A DNA stretch of 64,000 bases from a candidate division WOR-3 bacterium. Lineage in GTDB: Bacteria > Hydrothermota > Tepidihabitantia > Tepidihabitantales > Tepidihabitantaceae. The notes under the pieces were generated by a model. It was not told the DNA's origin, made no database searches, and saw only the letters and a program-made list of their open reading frames with translations. A program made the translations under genes and the position numbers. Below are positions 17,355 through 26,078 of this stretch, piece after piece (the first letter of the stretch is position 1; each line of letters starts with the position of its first letter). Location of the stretch: NCBI GenBank assembly GCA_013177935.1, contig JABLXZ010000001.1, positions 99,794-163,793 of the forward strand. Direction: 5' to 3'.

Positions 17355-17915
17355 TTGTTGCTCGGGCTGTTGTTAACCGCCGTTTATCCCCGAGAACTGA
17401 TTTTTAACGGCGATTTTGAACTGCCCCCAGATTCAGGATGGCAGATTGTGCGCTGGGGTCTTTTTCCTGATACCGGTAATTGCCGTTTGCGCTGGCAGCA
17501 CAGTTTTAATCCGGACCGGGACTTTGAGGTACTGATTCACAAGATGCTTCATCAGGGGATGAAACTTTATCAGCGCGTGGAAACTCCTTCAATTGACAGT
17601 TTAGAGTTTTCCGTTTCCTGCCGGCTCACCGCCAAAAGTGAAAGTGATAGCCTGTTTGCCGCGGCAGCGGTCTGTCTGGAGTTTCTTGATAATGAAGATT
17701 CGGTTCTGGGCGAGACAAGGGTTTATTTCGCGACCCGGGGTTGTGATTGGCAGAACAGCCTATGGTTGCATCTCATTCCTGCCCCGGACTCATTGAACTG
17801 GTACGATTACCGTTTTCTGCTCCGGGATGAACTGGAAAGTCTGCCCGGAGTTCAGCCCGAACTGGTTAAGGCGGTTCGGATTGGACTGCTCGGGTTTGTC
17901 CTTGACAACTGTTGA
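17355..17915 (+). CDS. Secreted FlgD-domain protein, N-terminal part before an in-frame TGA
   Basis: From a TTG at 17355 this 186-residue part begins with a hydrophobic stretch (LLGLLLTAVYPRE) and a jelly-roll domain opening LIFNGDFELPPDSGW. It stops at TGA 17913-17915, just before the last strand of the domain. The same frame continues without another stop to 19289, and the next residues (GVYPAAKVFADDISLH) are the expected domain end. The start is also unusual: no ATG or ribosome binding site is present. An ATA at 17331 stands where an ATG would give a complete signal peptide (VRYSRFVLLLGLLLTAVYP). Both faults could come from G-to-A changes, which favours a decaying gene. Recoding of the TGA is the alternative. 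Confidence 0.6.
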   Translation: MLLGLLLTAVYPRELIFNGDFELPPDSGWQIVRWGLFPDTGNCRLRWQHSFNPDRDFEVLIHKMLHQGMKLYQRVETPSIDSLEFSVSCRLTAKSESDSLFAAAAVCLEFLDNEDSVLGETRVYFATRGCDWQNSLWLHLIPAPDSLNWYDYRFLLRDELESLPGVQPELVKAVRIGLLGFVLDNC

Positions 17916-17946
17916 GGGGTTTATCCGGCGGCGAAGGTCTTCGCCG
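17913..17946 (+). promoter_or_regulatory. In-frame TGA with SECIS-like hairpin
   Basis: The TGA at 17913-17915 is followed by CGGCGA (17929-17934), loop AGGTCT (17935-17940) and TCGCCG (17941-17946), a six-base-pair stem with GGTC at the tip. In the E. coli fdhF SECIS the loop is also AGGUCU and its GGUC begins at base 22 counted from the U of UGA; here it begins at base 24. The bulged U of fdhF is absent, and the stem also simply encodes A-K-V-F-A. Confidence 0.3.
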
Positions 17947-19289
17947 ATGACATCTCCCTGCACACGATTGAGGCACCGGCGCTGGTTTATAAAACATTCC
18001 GGGTTCTGGACAGCACCGGTGTGCCTAACGAAAAAATTGACCGGGGCGAAACGGTCGATTTAACCCTTATTCTGCGCAACGCCGGAGCCGGTATCGGTAA
18101 TACCAGTGGCAGACTCGTCAGTCGAACACCGTTCATTGAAGTCCTGGACGGTGATGGGCTTTTTGGTCCGGCAGGAACCGGGGAAACGACCGCTTCGCTT
18201 GTTGACCGGTTTCGGATTCGGGCAATGGTTGATGCGCCAATCGAGGTACCGCTTTACTGCCGGCTGTTTCTCAGCGGCTCGGGATACAGCGACACAATTC
18301 TAATACCAATAATTGTTGGTGATTCGATGAATCTGCCGGTTGGTCCTGACGCTTATGGTTATCGGATTTATGACTGGACCGACTCCTGTTATCAGGAGAT
18401 GCCGATTTACGACTGGTTTGAACTGCGCGGTATCGGAGAGGTGTTGACAATCGGTGATGATGAGACCAGATGGCTGGAGTTGCCGTCGGATTTTGGTTTC
18501 TGGCGCTATTACGGCGTTAACTACCGACATGTTTCAATCTGTGCCAATGGCTGGATTGCTGCGGACACAACCAGTCGCTGTGACTTTACCAATGTAGAAC
18601 TGCCCTATTCTGGAGCGCCACCCAACATCGTTGCGTTTCTCTGGGACGATTTAGCGCCCAGCCGATACGGGACAATTTTATACCATTATGACCGGCAGGG
18701 GCACCGGTTTGTAATTCAGTTTGACTCGATTTCCTATTTCGGTCTGCCCGACCGCTGGGAAAAGGTTCAAATTCAGCTTTTTGACACCGCAGTTGCCGGG
18801 TCAAACCAGGACAATCCGATTGCCATTCAGTTCCAGACGGCCAACGACTTTCGTTCAGTCACAGTCGGGTTGCAAAATCGGGATGGTAGTGCGGGTTTGA
18901 CCTATCTCTGGAATGGGAATTATCCGCGCACCGCCGCGCCTTTAATTCCAGCGCATGCCTTGTTTATTAAAGCCGGGGTAACAACCGGACAGGTAGAAAG
19001 CCCGGGTGAAATGTTTTGCGATAGACAGTTACGGGTGGTGCCCAATCCTTTCGGGCGCGAGGTGGTATTAGAACTCAATCCGGTTCATAGCATTCCGGCA
19101 GATGCCAAAGTTTATCAACCGGATGGTAGATTGGTTAAGAGGATAACTCCGGAACGGTCAAGAGTGGTGCGCTACTTCTGGGATGGTAGAGATGAGCGGG
19201 GAAGGATGGTTGCTCCGGGTTTGTATTTCATTGTCGTGCCAGATGGTACTGGTCAATTTCAATCGGCAAAGGTGATATTTTCACCATAA
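17916..19289 (+). CDS. Secreted FlgD-domain protein, C-terminal part after the TGA
   Basis: This is the in-frame continuation of the 17355 part; the first internal ATG-like start would be the GTG giving VPNEKIDRGE at 18021, but no ribosome binding site supports re-initiation. It contains a CARDB-like domain (ETVDLTLILRNAGAGIGNTSGRL), then a domain with FWRYYGVNYRHVSICANGWI and FLWDDLAPSRYGTILYHYD that recurs in the 30336 and 35028 proteins. It ends in a FlgD-like domain (LRVVPNPFGREVVLEL, YFWDGRDERGRMVAPGLYFIVV). The reading frame is intact over 1.37 kb, so if the gene is dead the event is recent. Confidence 0.65.
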   Translation, partial: GVYPAAKVFADDISLHTIEAPALVYKTFRVLDSTGVPNEKIDRGETVDLTLILRNAGAGIGNTSGRLVSRTPFIEVLDGDGLFGPAGTGETTASLVDRFRIRAMVDAPIEVPLYCRLFLSGSGYSDTILIPIIVGDSMNLPVGPDAYGYRIYDWTDSCYQEMPIYDWFELRGIGEVLTIGDDETRWLELPSDFGFWRYYGVNYRHVSICANGWIAADTTSRCDFTNVELPYSGAPPNIVAFLWDDLAPSRYGTILYHYDRQGHRFVIQFDSISYFGLPDRWEKVQIQLFDTAVAGSNQDNPIAIQFQTANDFRSVTVGLQNRDGSAGLTYLWNGNYPRTAAPLIPAHALFIKAGVTTGQVESPGEMFCDRQLRVVPNPFGREVVLELNPVHSIPADAKVYQPDGRLVKRITPERSRVVRYFWDGRDERGRMVAPGLYFIVVPDGTGQFQSAKVIFSP

Positions 19290-19307
19290 GATTATATTTG
19301 ACCCGAG

Positions 19308-19335
19308 CGGTTATTAAGTTAAAATTTTCAAATGA
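19308..19335 (+). promoter_or_regulatory. Promoter of the 19394 C25 peptidase gene
   Basis: TTGACC (19308-19313), 16-base spacer, TAAAAT (19330-19335). It lies just after the stop of the preceding gene and leaves a leader of about 50 bases carrying CAGGAGG. Confidence 0.6.
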
Positions 19336-19393
19336 GCGGTTTTCAGAGAAACCGAAGATTGAACAATCCTAAACATCCAACAGGAGGTCCCCA

Positions 19394-22300
19394 ATGGTGA
19401 GGCGTGTGTTTGTAGTGCTGATGGCGATTGTTGCCATCGGTATCAGCCGGGCAGAGTGGCTCACGGTTAATGGTGCGCCCGATGTTCCGGCGGTCAAAAT
19501 TCTCGAGCAGAGTTCAAGGAGCACAACCTTTGAAATCACCGTGCCCGGACTGGAACTGGAACGGGTTGCGGTTGACGGTCAGGAGTTTGTGCGGCTGAAC
19601 CTGCCGGGTGAGGTGATGGCGGTGTTAGATGAGGGTAAGCCCCAGGTACCAAAAGTTTCGGTTCTACTGGGGATTCCGCAGGGTGCAAAGGTTAGCACCC
19701 GGGTTCTGAGCAAGGAGACCGAAAGGTTTAAGGTTGACCGGATTTACCCGTTGCAACCACCCTTGCTTGATAATCAGGAGCCCGGACCGCTGGTAATTGA
19801 CCAGGCTTTCTACACCCAGAACATCTCTTATCCGGGTAAGGATGTGGAATTAATCAATACCGGTGTGTGGCGCGATTTAGGGGTGGCAAATTTGCAGGTT
19901 TATCCGGTTCAGGTCAATCCGGCAAAAGGTGAAATTGAGGTGACAAAACGGATTCGGGTCCGGGTTGACTATTCGGGCGGAAATTACCCTGAATTTGTTG
20001 CTGACTGGATGGTGCCGCTTTATAGCCGCTATGTGGACAACTTCAATCTCCTGCCGGTTAAGCCGTTAACGGACTATACGCCCGGTGTACGCTATCTTGT
20101 TTTCTGCCACCAGAAGTTTGATACCTGCGCCTATCTTAACGATTCGCTTCTTTCTTGGGTTCATCAGCGCGGTTATCAGGTCCGAAAAATCACCAAGGCG
20201 AGTTTTACCGCCCAGGAGATTAAGGACTCAATCCGGGCTGAGTACAACCGCAACAACCCGGCGCTTTTACGCTGGGTGTTGCTCGTTGGTGAATACGGCG
20301 ACATTCCGATGGGCTCTTATTCCGGTGTGGGCCGGTCTGACTTCTGGTATTCGGATATCTCGCCCTGGCCCAGCGGCGACAACTATCCGGAAATCGGCAT
20401 TGCCCGGCTTTCGGTGAAGAATCCGGTTGACCTGTCCCAGCAGATTACGAAGATTCTTAAGTACCAGAAAAATCCACCTTCCACCAACAACTGGCTTGAC
20501 AAACTTTCAATGCCAGCGCATTCCCAAGATTATCCCGGAAAGTATTCGGGCTGTGTGCGCGGGATTTACTTTATGCCCAAGCCTTACTGGAACCCATCGG
20601 TGGTTGAGACGATTATGGGTTATTACACCGGCAATACCACGGTGACCAACGCGATAAATGAAGGCAGGGGTATTGTTGCCTATCGCGGACACGGTGACTA
20701 TATGGAGTGGCAGGCATGGGGTAGGGACGGCTCCTGGTACAACTCGCATGTGAACGCATTGAGCAACGGTGACCTGACACCGGTGGTTTACAATATCGCG
20801 TGTAACTGTGGCGACATCTATCAGGACACCTGCCTTTCGGAAAAGTGGATGAACAAATATCCGGGCGGTGCCGCAGCAAGTTTAGCCGCAACTCAGGCTT
20901 CCTATACCTATCCAAATCACGGCATCTGCTCAACCTTAGTGCGGGCAACCTGTGACACCTGGACAATCACGGTGCCTGGTGTGCGTAACTACGGTCCGAC
21001 CGTGTTCCACCTTGCCGATATCAAGTGCTATGGGGTTGATGCCTATGTGGCGAAGTACTGGCCCAGTTCACCTTATCCTGACAACATCTATATGTATGTA
21101 ATGCTCGGTGACCCGTCAATGCCGGTCTGGGCAGGTGGAATGCCCCAATCACCAAGCGTGACTTTGCCCGATTCAATTCCGCTTGGACCTTACAATCTGA
21201 ATGTCACGGTGCGGGTTGGGAGCAGACCGGTTGAAGGCGCGCTGGTTTGTGCCTACAAAGAGCCAGACATCTATGTCTCGGAACGGACCAATGCCAGCGG
21301 AGTTGCGGTTCTGGCACTTAATGCCAGCACACCGGGTGATGTGCGGATTACGGTGAGTGAAGGTCATGCTGAGCACTCGGTTTCTGGTGTGCAGCATACG
21401 CCGATTCTGCCCTTTACAACAACCAGGCCCGTAGGTGGCGGCGGAACACCACAGCCTTATGTTGTTTATGTTTCCAATATGGTTGTTGACTCACCACCTG
21501 GCGGCAATAGCAACGGCAGGTTTGATCCGGGTGAAACGGGCAAAATCTATGTAACGCTGCGCAATGCGGGCAATACCGAGGCTCAGGGTGTCACGGCACG
21601 CTTGAAATCGAGCAATAACCTTTTTGTAATTACCGATTCCACATCATCTTATGGGAATATCCCGCAGGATTCTTTAAGAAATAACCGCTCTGACCCGTTT
21701 GTTGCTCAGGCTAACGGCTCAATTCCGCCGGGAACGGTTGTGGTCTGTACCCTCAAGGTACATTCGGACAATTACCAGCACGACTGGACCTACACATTTA
21801 GTTTACAGGTGGGACAGCCGCCAATGCCCGGGCAGTTTATGGTTGACCTTGACACCGGCTCGGTGCTCCTTTCGGTGTGTGCAATCGGTTCCATCGGTTA
21901 TGACGAACCGGCAACCGACTTAGGTCAGGGTTTCAAAGTACCGAAAACCGCGGCTTCCTGTCTCTACTTTGGTGCATTGCTCGCGGGCAACTCGCCAACC
22001 TATCTGGTGGACCATTTCTATGGCCAGCCGGCAAGTTCCGGGACAAATCACGACTGGCGCACTCCAGACAGTTTCCGGATGGTGACACCACCGGCACCTG
22101 CGGATGAGCACTGGCTCAATACCCTGACCGATGCGGGCCATTCAACACCCAAAGGTCTGCAGGCGAGTCAGCATCTCTATATGAATAGTGAAAGTGGTTA
22201 TGACGACTGGGCGGTTTTGACCTATGAGTTCACGAACAACGGTTCCCAGCCGATTAACGGTTTCTATGCCGGGATAATTGCCGACTTTGATGTTGGTTCG

Positions 22301-22978
22301 TCGCCGACCACAAACATCGTAACCTCGGACACGGTGCGCCGCGCGGTATTGATGCGCCAGTCATCAAGCGAAAACCCGAGTGCGGGTCTGGTTCTGCTTG
22401 AGCCCGAACGGTATGCCAACATCGGCGCGCTGGACCACGCTATCTATGTTTATCCGGACTCCTGTATGACCGATAACCAGAAGTATCGGGTTCTCAATGG
22501 TACGATTGTTCAGCGCAACTCCAACCGGGCTTATGACTGGTCGGTGTTTGTTTCTGCCGGGCCTCAGGACCTGCCGGTTGGTGGCACCTGGCGGATTGCA
22601 TTCGGCGTTGTTGGTGCGACTACGGTTAACGGGTTCTGGGAGGCGGCGGACAGTTGCCGGCGCTGGTACCAGGCGAACCTGCTTGGCGTGAAAGAGGAGT
22701 CGGGTGAGGTTCAGGCGAGTGCGGCAAAGCCGCTCGTTATCAGTCCGAACCCGTTCCGCAATGGTGCCTTCATCAACTACTTCAGCCCAGAAAAAGGCAA
22801 TCTGGAACTTTTGGTGTTTGATGCAGCGGGCAGAGTTATGGAACAGCACAGTTTTGCGGTTGAACCCGGAGCGGGCAGATTCTTCTACAAACCGGGCAGG
22901 CTTGCCAATGGCGTTTACTTCCTGAAGGTACGGGCACCAGGCTCAAGTGCGGTCGCCAAATTCTTAGTGGTCGAGTAG
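19394..22978 (+). CDS. Gingipain-like C25 cysteine peptidase, type IX-style secreted
   Basis: The 1194-residue protein has a signal peptide (MVRRVFVVLMAIVAIGISRA), a propeptide-like region to about residue 220 and a C25 domain at about 230-590. The catalytic pair is present: His433 in YRGHGDY and Cys470 in NIACNCG. After it come an Ig-like module (SVTLPDSIPLGPYNLNV), a CARDB-like module with NGRFDPGETGKIYVTLRNAG, another beta domain, and a C-terminal sorting domain (ISPNPFRNGAFINYF, LANGVYFLKVRAP). It should be exported and act on proteins at or outside the cell surface. It has its own promoter and is followed by a clear terminator, so it is a single-gene unit. Confidence 0.88.
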   Translation: MVRRVFVVLMAIVAIGISRAEWLTVNGAPDVPAVKILEQSSRSTTFEITVPGLELERVAVDGQEFVRLNLPGEVMAVLDEGKPQVPKVSVLLGIPQGAKVSTRVLSKETERFKVDRIYPLQPPLLDNQEPGPLVIDQAFYTQNISYPGKDVELINTGVWRDLGVANLQVYPVQVNPAKGEIEVTKRIRVRVDYSGGNYPEFVADWMVPLYSRYVDNFNLLPVKPLTDYTPGVRYLVFCHQKFDTCAYLNDSLLSWVHQRGYQVRKITKASFTAQEIKDSIRAEYNRNNPALLRWVLLVGEYGDIPMGSYSGVGRSDFWYSDISPWPSGDNYPEIGIARLSVKNPVDLSQQITKILKYQKNPPSTNNWLDKLSMPAHSQDYPGKYSGCVRGIYFMPKPYWNPSVVETIMGYYTGNTTVTNAINEGRGIVAYRGHGDYMEWQAWGRDGSWYNSHVNALSNGDLTPVVYNIACNCGDIYQDTCLSEKWMNKYPGGAAASLAATQASYTYPNHGICSTLVRATCDTWTITVPGVRNYGPTVFHLADIKCYGVDAYVAKYWPSSPYPDNIYMYVMLGDPSMPVWAGGMPQSPSVTLPDSIPLGPYNLNVTVRVGSRPVEGALVCAYKEPDIYVSERTNASGVAVLALNASTPGDVRITVSEGHAEHSVSGVQHTPILPFTTTRPVGGGGTPQPYVVYVSNMVVDSPPGGNSNGRFDPGETGKIYVTLRNAGNTEAQGVTARLKSSNNLFVITDSTSSYGNIPQDSLRNNRSDPFVAQANGSIPPGTVVVCTLKVHSDNYQHDWTYTFSLQVGQPPMPGQFMVDLDTGSVLLSVCAIGSIGYDEPATDLGQGFKVPKTAASCLYFGALLAGNSPTYLVDHFYGQPASSGTNHDWRTPDSFRMVTPPAPADEHWLNTLTDAGHSTPKGLQASQHLYMNSESGYDDWAVLTYEFTNNGSQPINGFYAGIIADFDVGSSPTTNIVTSDTVRRAVLMRQSSSENPSAGLVLLEPERYANIGALDHAIYVYPDSCMTDNQKYRVLNGTIVQRNSNRAYDWSVFVSAGPQDLPVGGTWRIAFGVVGATTVNGFWEAADSCRRWYQANLLGVKEESGEVQASAAKPLVISPNPFRNGAFINYFSPEKGNLELLVFDAAGRVMEQHSFAVEPGAGRFFYKPGRLANGVYFLKVRAPGSSAVAKFLVVE

Positions 22979-23362
22979 CGATTTACGGTTAATGCGAATG
23001 GGGCGCTCTTTGCAGGGCGCCCCTTAATTTTAATAGAATTTTTTACCCTAACCGGCGGGGCGGGATTGATTGGATTTAACCAGTAGGGAAAATTGTTGAT
23101 TTCGCATCTGATACTGATGCTGGTTGAAAAGCGGGCATTAAAACCGGTTTAGTAGCCGGTGGTAGTTCAAAAAGAAAATCGGGAGTCAGGGTTAAAACCG
23201 TAATAGAAATGGTTTTGGAGATGGTTTTACGCACAATTTCCCATACCATTCCGGAGACTACCCCAGGGTTGGGTAGGGAAAATCGGGCGAGACCGCTAAG
23301 TTTAACAGTATCAACTGATTAGTTTCTTGTCCGGGTTTGCCCGGTGTATACTTTAAAGTATA
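22979..23362. other. Intergenic region of 384 bases without a gene
   Basis: No coding frame is supported. It holds the terminator of the C25 gene (23000-23030), a hairpin CTACCC-CAGGGTT-GGGTAG at 23258-23276, a second small hairpin CCGGG-TTTG-CCCGG at 23331-23344, and the palindrome and promoter of the regulator gene at its right end. The stretch 23031-23250 shows nothing else that I can interpret. Confidence 0.7.
23000..23030 (+). terminator. Intrinsic terminator of the C25 peptidase gene
   Basis: GGGGCGC (23000-23006) pairs with GCGCCCC (23017-23023), and TTAATTTT follows directly. It is 21 bases after the stop codon. Confidence 0.75.
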
Positions 23363-23364
23363 AT
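23337..23364 (+). promoter_or_regulatory. Promoter of the XRE-type regulator, overlapped by a palindrome
   Basis: TTGCCC (23337-23342), 16-base spacer, TATAAT (23359-23364). The perfect 16-base palindrome TATACTTTAAAGTATA at 23347-23362 covers the spacer and most of the -10 box. A protein bound there would block transcription of the regulator gene, the classic layout of autorepression. Confidence 0.5.
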
Positions 23365-23374
23365 GAGAATGGCT

Positions 23375-24382
23375 ATGGACAGGTTTGTCTGGACAAAACA
23401 GATGGGTGCACGGCTGCGCTCATTAAGGCAACGGGCAAATTTGAGCCTCAGGCAGATGGCAGAATTTATGGGAAAGGGTAAAGGGGGATGTAATGTGTTG
23501 AGCCGGCTGGAAAATGCGAGGGTCAAAAATCCATCGATTGGGTTAATTGCCGACTATTTGAGGGTGTGCCGGGCAGGGTTTAAGGAGATTGAGGATTTAT
23601 TAACGGGTTATACGGCGCTACCAGTGCCGCAGAAAAGGGTCGAGAAAACTGCGCAGAGAACCGCACCGGAGAAGAAACCTAAATTCGTTCGGACCGAAGA
23701 GCAGAAGGCGCGACGCCGGCTGGAGGTTTATCTGATGAAACTTCTGCGGCACGATGTTGAGGAGCGGCTTTGTTCAGTTTTGAAGGAGCTGGGTGAGGTG
23801 GTGGCACGCACCAGTGTTTGTGGTGCCCTGTGTCAAATCGGGCGCCGCTGGTTTGAGATTCTGTGGCGCACCCGCAACCGGCCCATAAGCCGGGAGCGGC
23901 AGTTGAAAAAGGAGTCAAGCCGGGCGTTGCCAATAGCGTTGAAAAAAGAGTGGGTTGAACGGGTGCGGCAGGAGATGGCGTTACTGGTTGAGGAGAAGTT
24001 AAGGACGATGGCGGAACTGTCGTCCGAGCAGACATTAGAAACCGTTACCACACCAATCAGGGCTGAAGACCGATTTTTACAGGAGCGGATGGCAGCGCGC
24101 ATTCAAATTCAGGAGTCCCAAAAGCGCCGGCTGGCGATGTTTGCCGATAAAATCGTTGCGGAGTTGAGAAGAGAAAACCTAACGGAAAATAAAATAGCGA
24201 TGGTTAAACTTTCCCTTCTGCCAGAACTGATGCGTATCTGTGATGAGACCCGTTTTGACCCGGCTGAGCGACAACGGCGCATTGAACTATTGCTCTTAAC
24301 CTGGAGGAAATTTCCGCAAATAGCAAGAATAAAGGAGATGTTTCTTGCTTATTATGAACAGGTTAATGATGTAAAGGGATAA
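23375..24382 (+). CDS. XRE-family HTH protein with long helical C-terminal region
   Basis: The protein (335 residues from ATG 23375) has an N-terminal XRE/Cro-type helix-turn-helix, about residues 9-62: MGARLRSLRQRANLSLRQMAEF, then CNVLSRLENARVKNPSIGLIADYL. The rest is highly charged and helical without a recognisable enzyme domain. Three in-frame ATG codons exist (23363, 23369, 23375). The third is chosen because the promoter's expected start (about 23371) lies upstream of it only; none has a ribosome binding site. The palindrome over its promoter suggests self-regulation. It precedes the pgs operon in the same direction but has its own promoter, so a role in controlling that operon is possible but unproven. 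Confidence 0.75.
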   Translation: MDRFVWTKQMGARLRSLRQRANLSLRQMAEFMGKGKGGCNVLSRLENARVKNPSIGLIADYLRVCRAGFKEIEDLLTGYTALPVPQKRVEKTAQRTAPEKKPKFVRTEEQKARRRLEVYLMKLLRHDVEERLCSVLKELGEVVARTSVCGALCQIGRRWFEILWRTRNRPISRERQLKKESSRALPIALKKEWVERVRQEMALLVEEKLRTMAELSSEQTLETVTTPIRAEDRFLQERMAARIQIQESQKRRLAMFADKIVAELRRENLTENKIAMVKLSLLPELMRICDETRFDPAERQRRIELLLLTWRKFPQIARIKEMFLAYYEQVNDVKG

Positions 24383-24426
24383 TGGGAAGAAAGGGTGTGA
24401 GGCGTGGTAACTTATGAGGGCGATAA

Positions 24427-24454
24427 TTGACTTGGGCGAGACCGGTAATATAAT
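24427..24454 (+). promoter_or_regulatory. Promoter of the pgs surface operon
   Basis: TTGACT (24427-24432), 16-base spacer, perfect TATAAT (24449-24454). This is the best promoter in the window. The leader before pgsB (24479) would be about 18 bases. Confidence 0.7.
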
Positions 24455-24478
24455 TTTTTCCAACGACAGGCTCGGTCG

Positions 24479-25645
24479 ATGATTTTTATACTCATTCTTG
24501 TCCTGGTGTTTATCGGGTTTGGACTTGCCGAGTACTATCTCCATCTGAGAAACCTGAAAGCGATTCCGGTGCGGGTGCAGGTTAATGGCACCCGGGGCAA
24601 ATCTTCGGTGACGAGATTGATTGCCGCGGGGTTGCGCGCCGGCGGAATGCGGGTGGTTGCCAAGGTTACCGGCACAAAACCCCGTTTTATTGTTGGTGAC
24701 AGCGAGGAGTATCCGGTGCGGCGGCTGGGCAAGGCAAACATTATTGAGGAGTTGCGGATTGTGCGGCGGGCAAGAGCGTATCAGGCGCAGGCGCTGGTGA
24801 TTGAGTGTATGGCGCTGGTGCCGGAGTATCAGCGCATCGAGGGGCAGATGCTGATTCAGCCGACGCATGGGGTGATTACCAATGTCCGCGCCGACCATCT
24901 GGATGTGATGGGTCCTACGGTTTGGGATGTTGCCCGGGCTTTGAGCAATACGATTCCGCGACGCGGTAAGTTTTTTACTGCTGAGCGCGGGGCACCCCTT
25001 AAGGTGTTGCAGAAACGAATTCGACCAGGGGTGGAGATGACTGTTACCGACCCGGCGACGGTTAGCGATGAGGAGATGCGGGGTTTCAGTTACATCGAGC
25101 ACAAGGAGAATGTTGCGCTGGCGCTGGCGGTGTGTTCCAGTCTTGGTGTTCGGCGCGAGGATGCGCTGCGCGGGATGCAGCGCAGTTTACCCGACTCCGG
25201 GGTGATGCGGATTTATAAAATCGTTGATGGGGGTAAGACACTGGAAGTTGTCAATACCCTTGCCGCCAATGACCCGGACTCAATCGGGATGCTCTGGCGG
25301 CTGGTCAAGGACCACAGTGAGCGCCGGATTGTGCTGGTGAACTGTCGCCGGGACCGGACCGACCGCTCGCGCCAACTGGCGGAACTGGTTAAGGACTGGG
25401 AAAAGGATTACATTGTGGTCACCGGCGGTTTGACGAAAGTTTTTATCAACCGGGCGCGGCAGTTAGGCGTGCCCGCTGAAAAGGTTGTGGACCTGGGTGA
25501 GGAGTTAGAACCGGCGCTGGTCTATGAAAAGGTTTTGAGTCTGGTCAATGAGCGGGCGCTAATTTTCGCCACCGGGAATACGGTCGGTTATGGCGAAAGG
25601 CTGATTAACTTTTTTGCCCAGAAAGGAGGCAGGGTTGATAATTGA
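24479..25645 (+). CDS. pgsB: Poly-gamma-glutamate synthase ligase subunit PgsB (CapB)
   Basis: PgsB is a Mur-ligase-like amide ligase that uses ATP to link glutamates through the gamma carboxyl, working with PgsC at the inner membrane. The 388-residue protein has an N-terminal membrane helix (residues 2-20), the P-loop VNGTRGKSSVTR at 35-46, and the family segments VIECMALVPEYQRIEGQ and TNVRADHLDVMG. Length and order match Bacillus PgsB (about 393). Its end overlaps pgsC by 11 bases. It heads an operon of ten genes ending near 38829. The polymer made here may not be plain polyglutamate; pgsA and pgsE are missing from this locus. Confidence 0.92.
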   Translation: MIFILILVLVFIGFGLAEYYLHLRNLKAIPVRVQVNGTRGKSSVTRLIAAGLRAGGMRVVAKVTGTKPRFIVGDSEEYPVRRLGKANIIEELRIVRRARAYQAQALVIECMALVPEYQRIEGQMLIQPTHGVITNVRADHLDVMGPTVWDVARALSNTIPRRGKFFTAERGAPLKVLQKRIRPGVEMTVTDPATVSDEEMRGFSYIEHKENVALALAVCSSLGVRREDALRGMQRSLPDSGVMRIYKIVDGGKTLEVVNTLAANDPDSIGMLWRLVKDHSERRIVLVNCRRDRTDRSRQLAELVKDWEKDYIVVTGGLTKVFINRARQLGVPAEKVVDLGEELEPALVYEKVLSLVNERALIFATGNTVGYGERLINFFAQKGGRVDN

Positions 25646-26078
25646 AACCATCGGGCTGGGGATGCTACTTTCTTTTTTCCTTACCGAGACGGTCGGGCTG
25701 GCAGCCGGTGGCATTGTTGTGCCCGGTTACATCGCATTGAGTTTAAATGAGCCGGTGCGACTTCTGTCAACCGTAGCGGTGGCGTTTGTTACCTACTTCC
25801 TGTTAAAGTTTTTAAGCCGGTTTATGTTGCTCTTTGGTCGGCGCACACTTCTGCTCGGGGTACTCATCGGCTATCTATTGGGTTATGCGACCAAGATTGC
25901 ACCGCCGCTGAGCTTGAACACCGGCAGGGTGGATTTAAGTGTGATTGGTTATGTTATCCCGGGACTTATTGCCTACTGGATGAGTCGTCAGGGGATTGTG
26001 GAAACGATTTCCACGATGGTGATTGCTGCGGTACTCACCCGTTTTTTGATTACCGCAATATCGGGCGGGGTGTTCTGA
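25635..26078 (+). CDS. pgsC: Poly-gamma-glutamate synthase membrane subunit PgsC (CapC)
   Basis: PgsC is the multi-pass partner of PgsB. The 147-residue protein has four or five hydrophobic segments and the family features GLAAGGIVVPGYIAL near residue 22 and VDLSVIGYVIPGLIAYWM near residue 102. TTG 25635 (reading LIIETIGLG) is the likely start, with AAAGGAGGC five bases before it. An earlier in-frame start would only extend it into pgsB. It overlaps pgsB at its start and touches pgsW at its end (TGATG). Confidence 0.92.
   Translation: MIIETIGLGMLLSFFLTETVGLAAGGIVVPGYIALSLNEPVRLLSTVAVAFVTYFLLKFLSRFMLLFGRRTLLLGVLIGYLLGYATKIAPPLSLNTGRVDLSVIGYVIPGLIAYWMSRQGIVETISTMVIAAVLTRFLITAISGGVF

Noticed and set aside
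17827-18063. A frameshift as the explanation for the broken secreted-protein gene at 17355-19289
   Set aside because: Both halves are in the same frame; only the TGA separates them. The overlapping other-frame ORF has no sensible domain.
24296-25102. Long minus-strand open frame of 268 codons over pgsB
   Set aside because: It is His/Arg/Asn-rich with no domain and lies opposite the well-supported pgsB and the end of the XRE gene.
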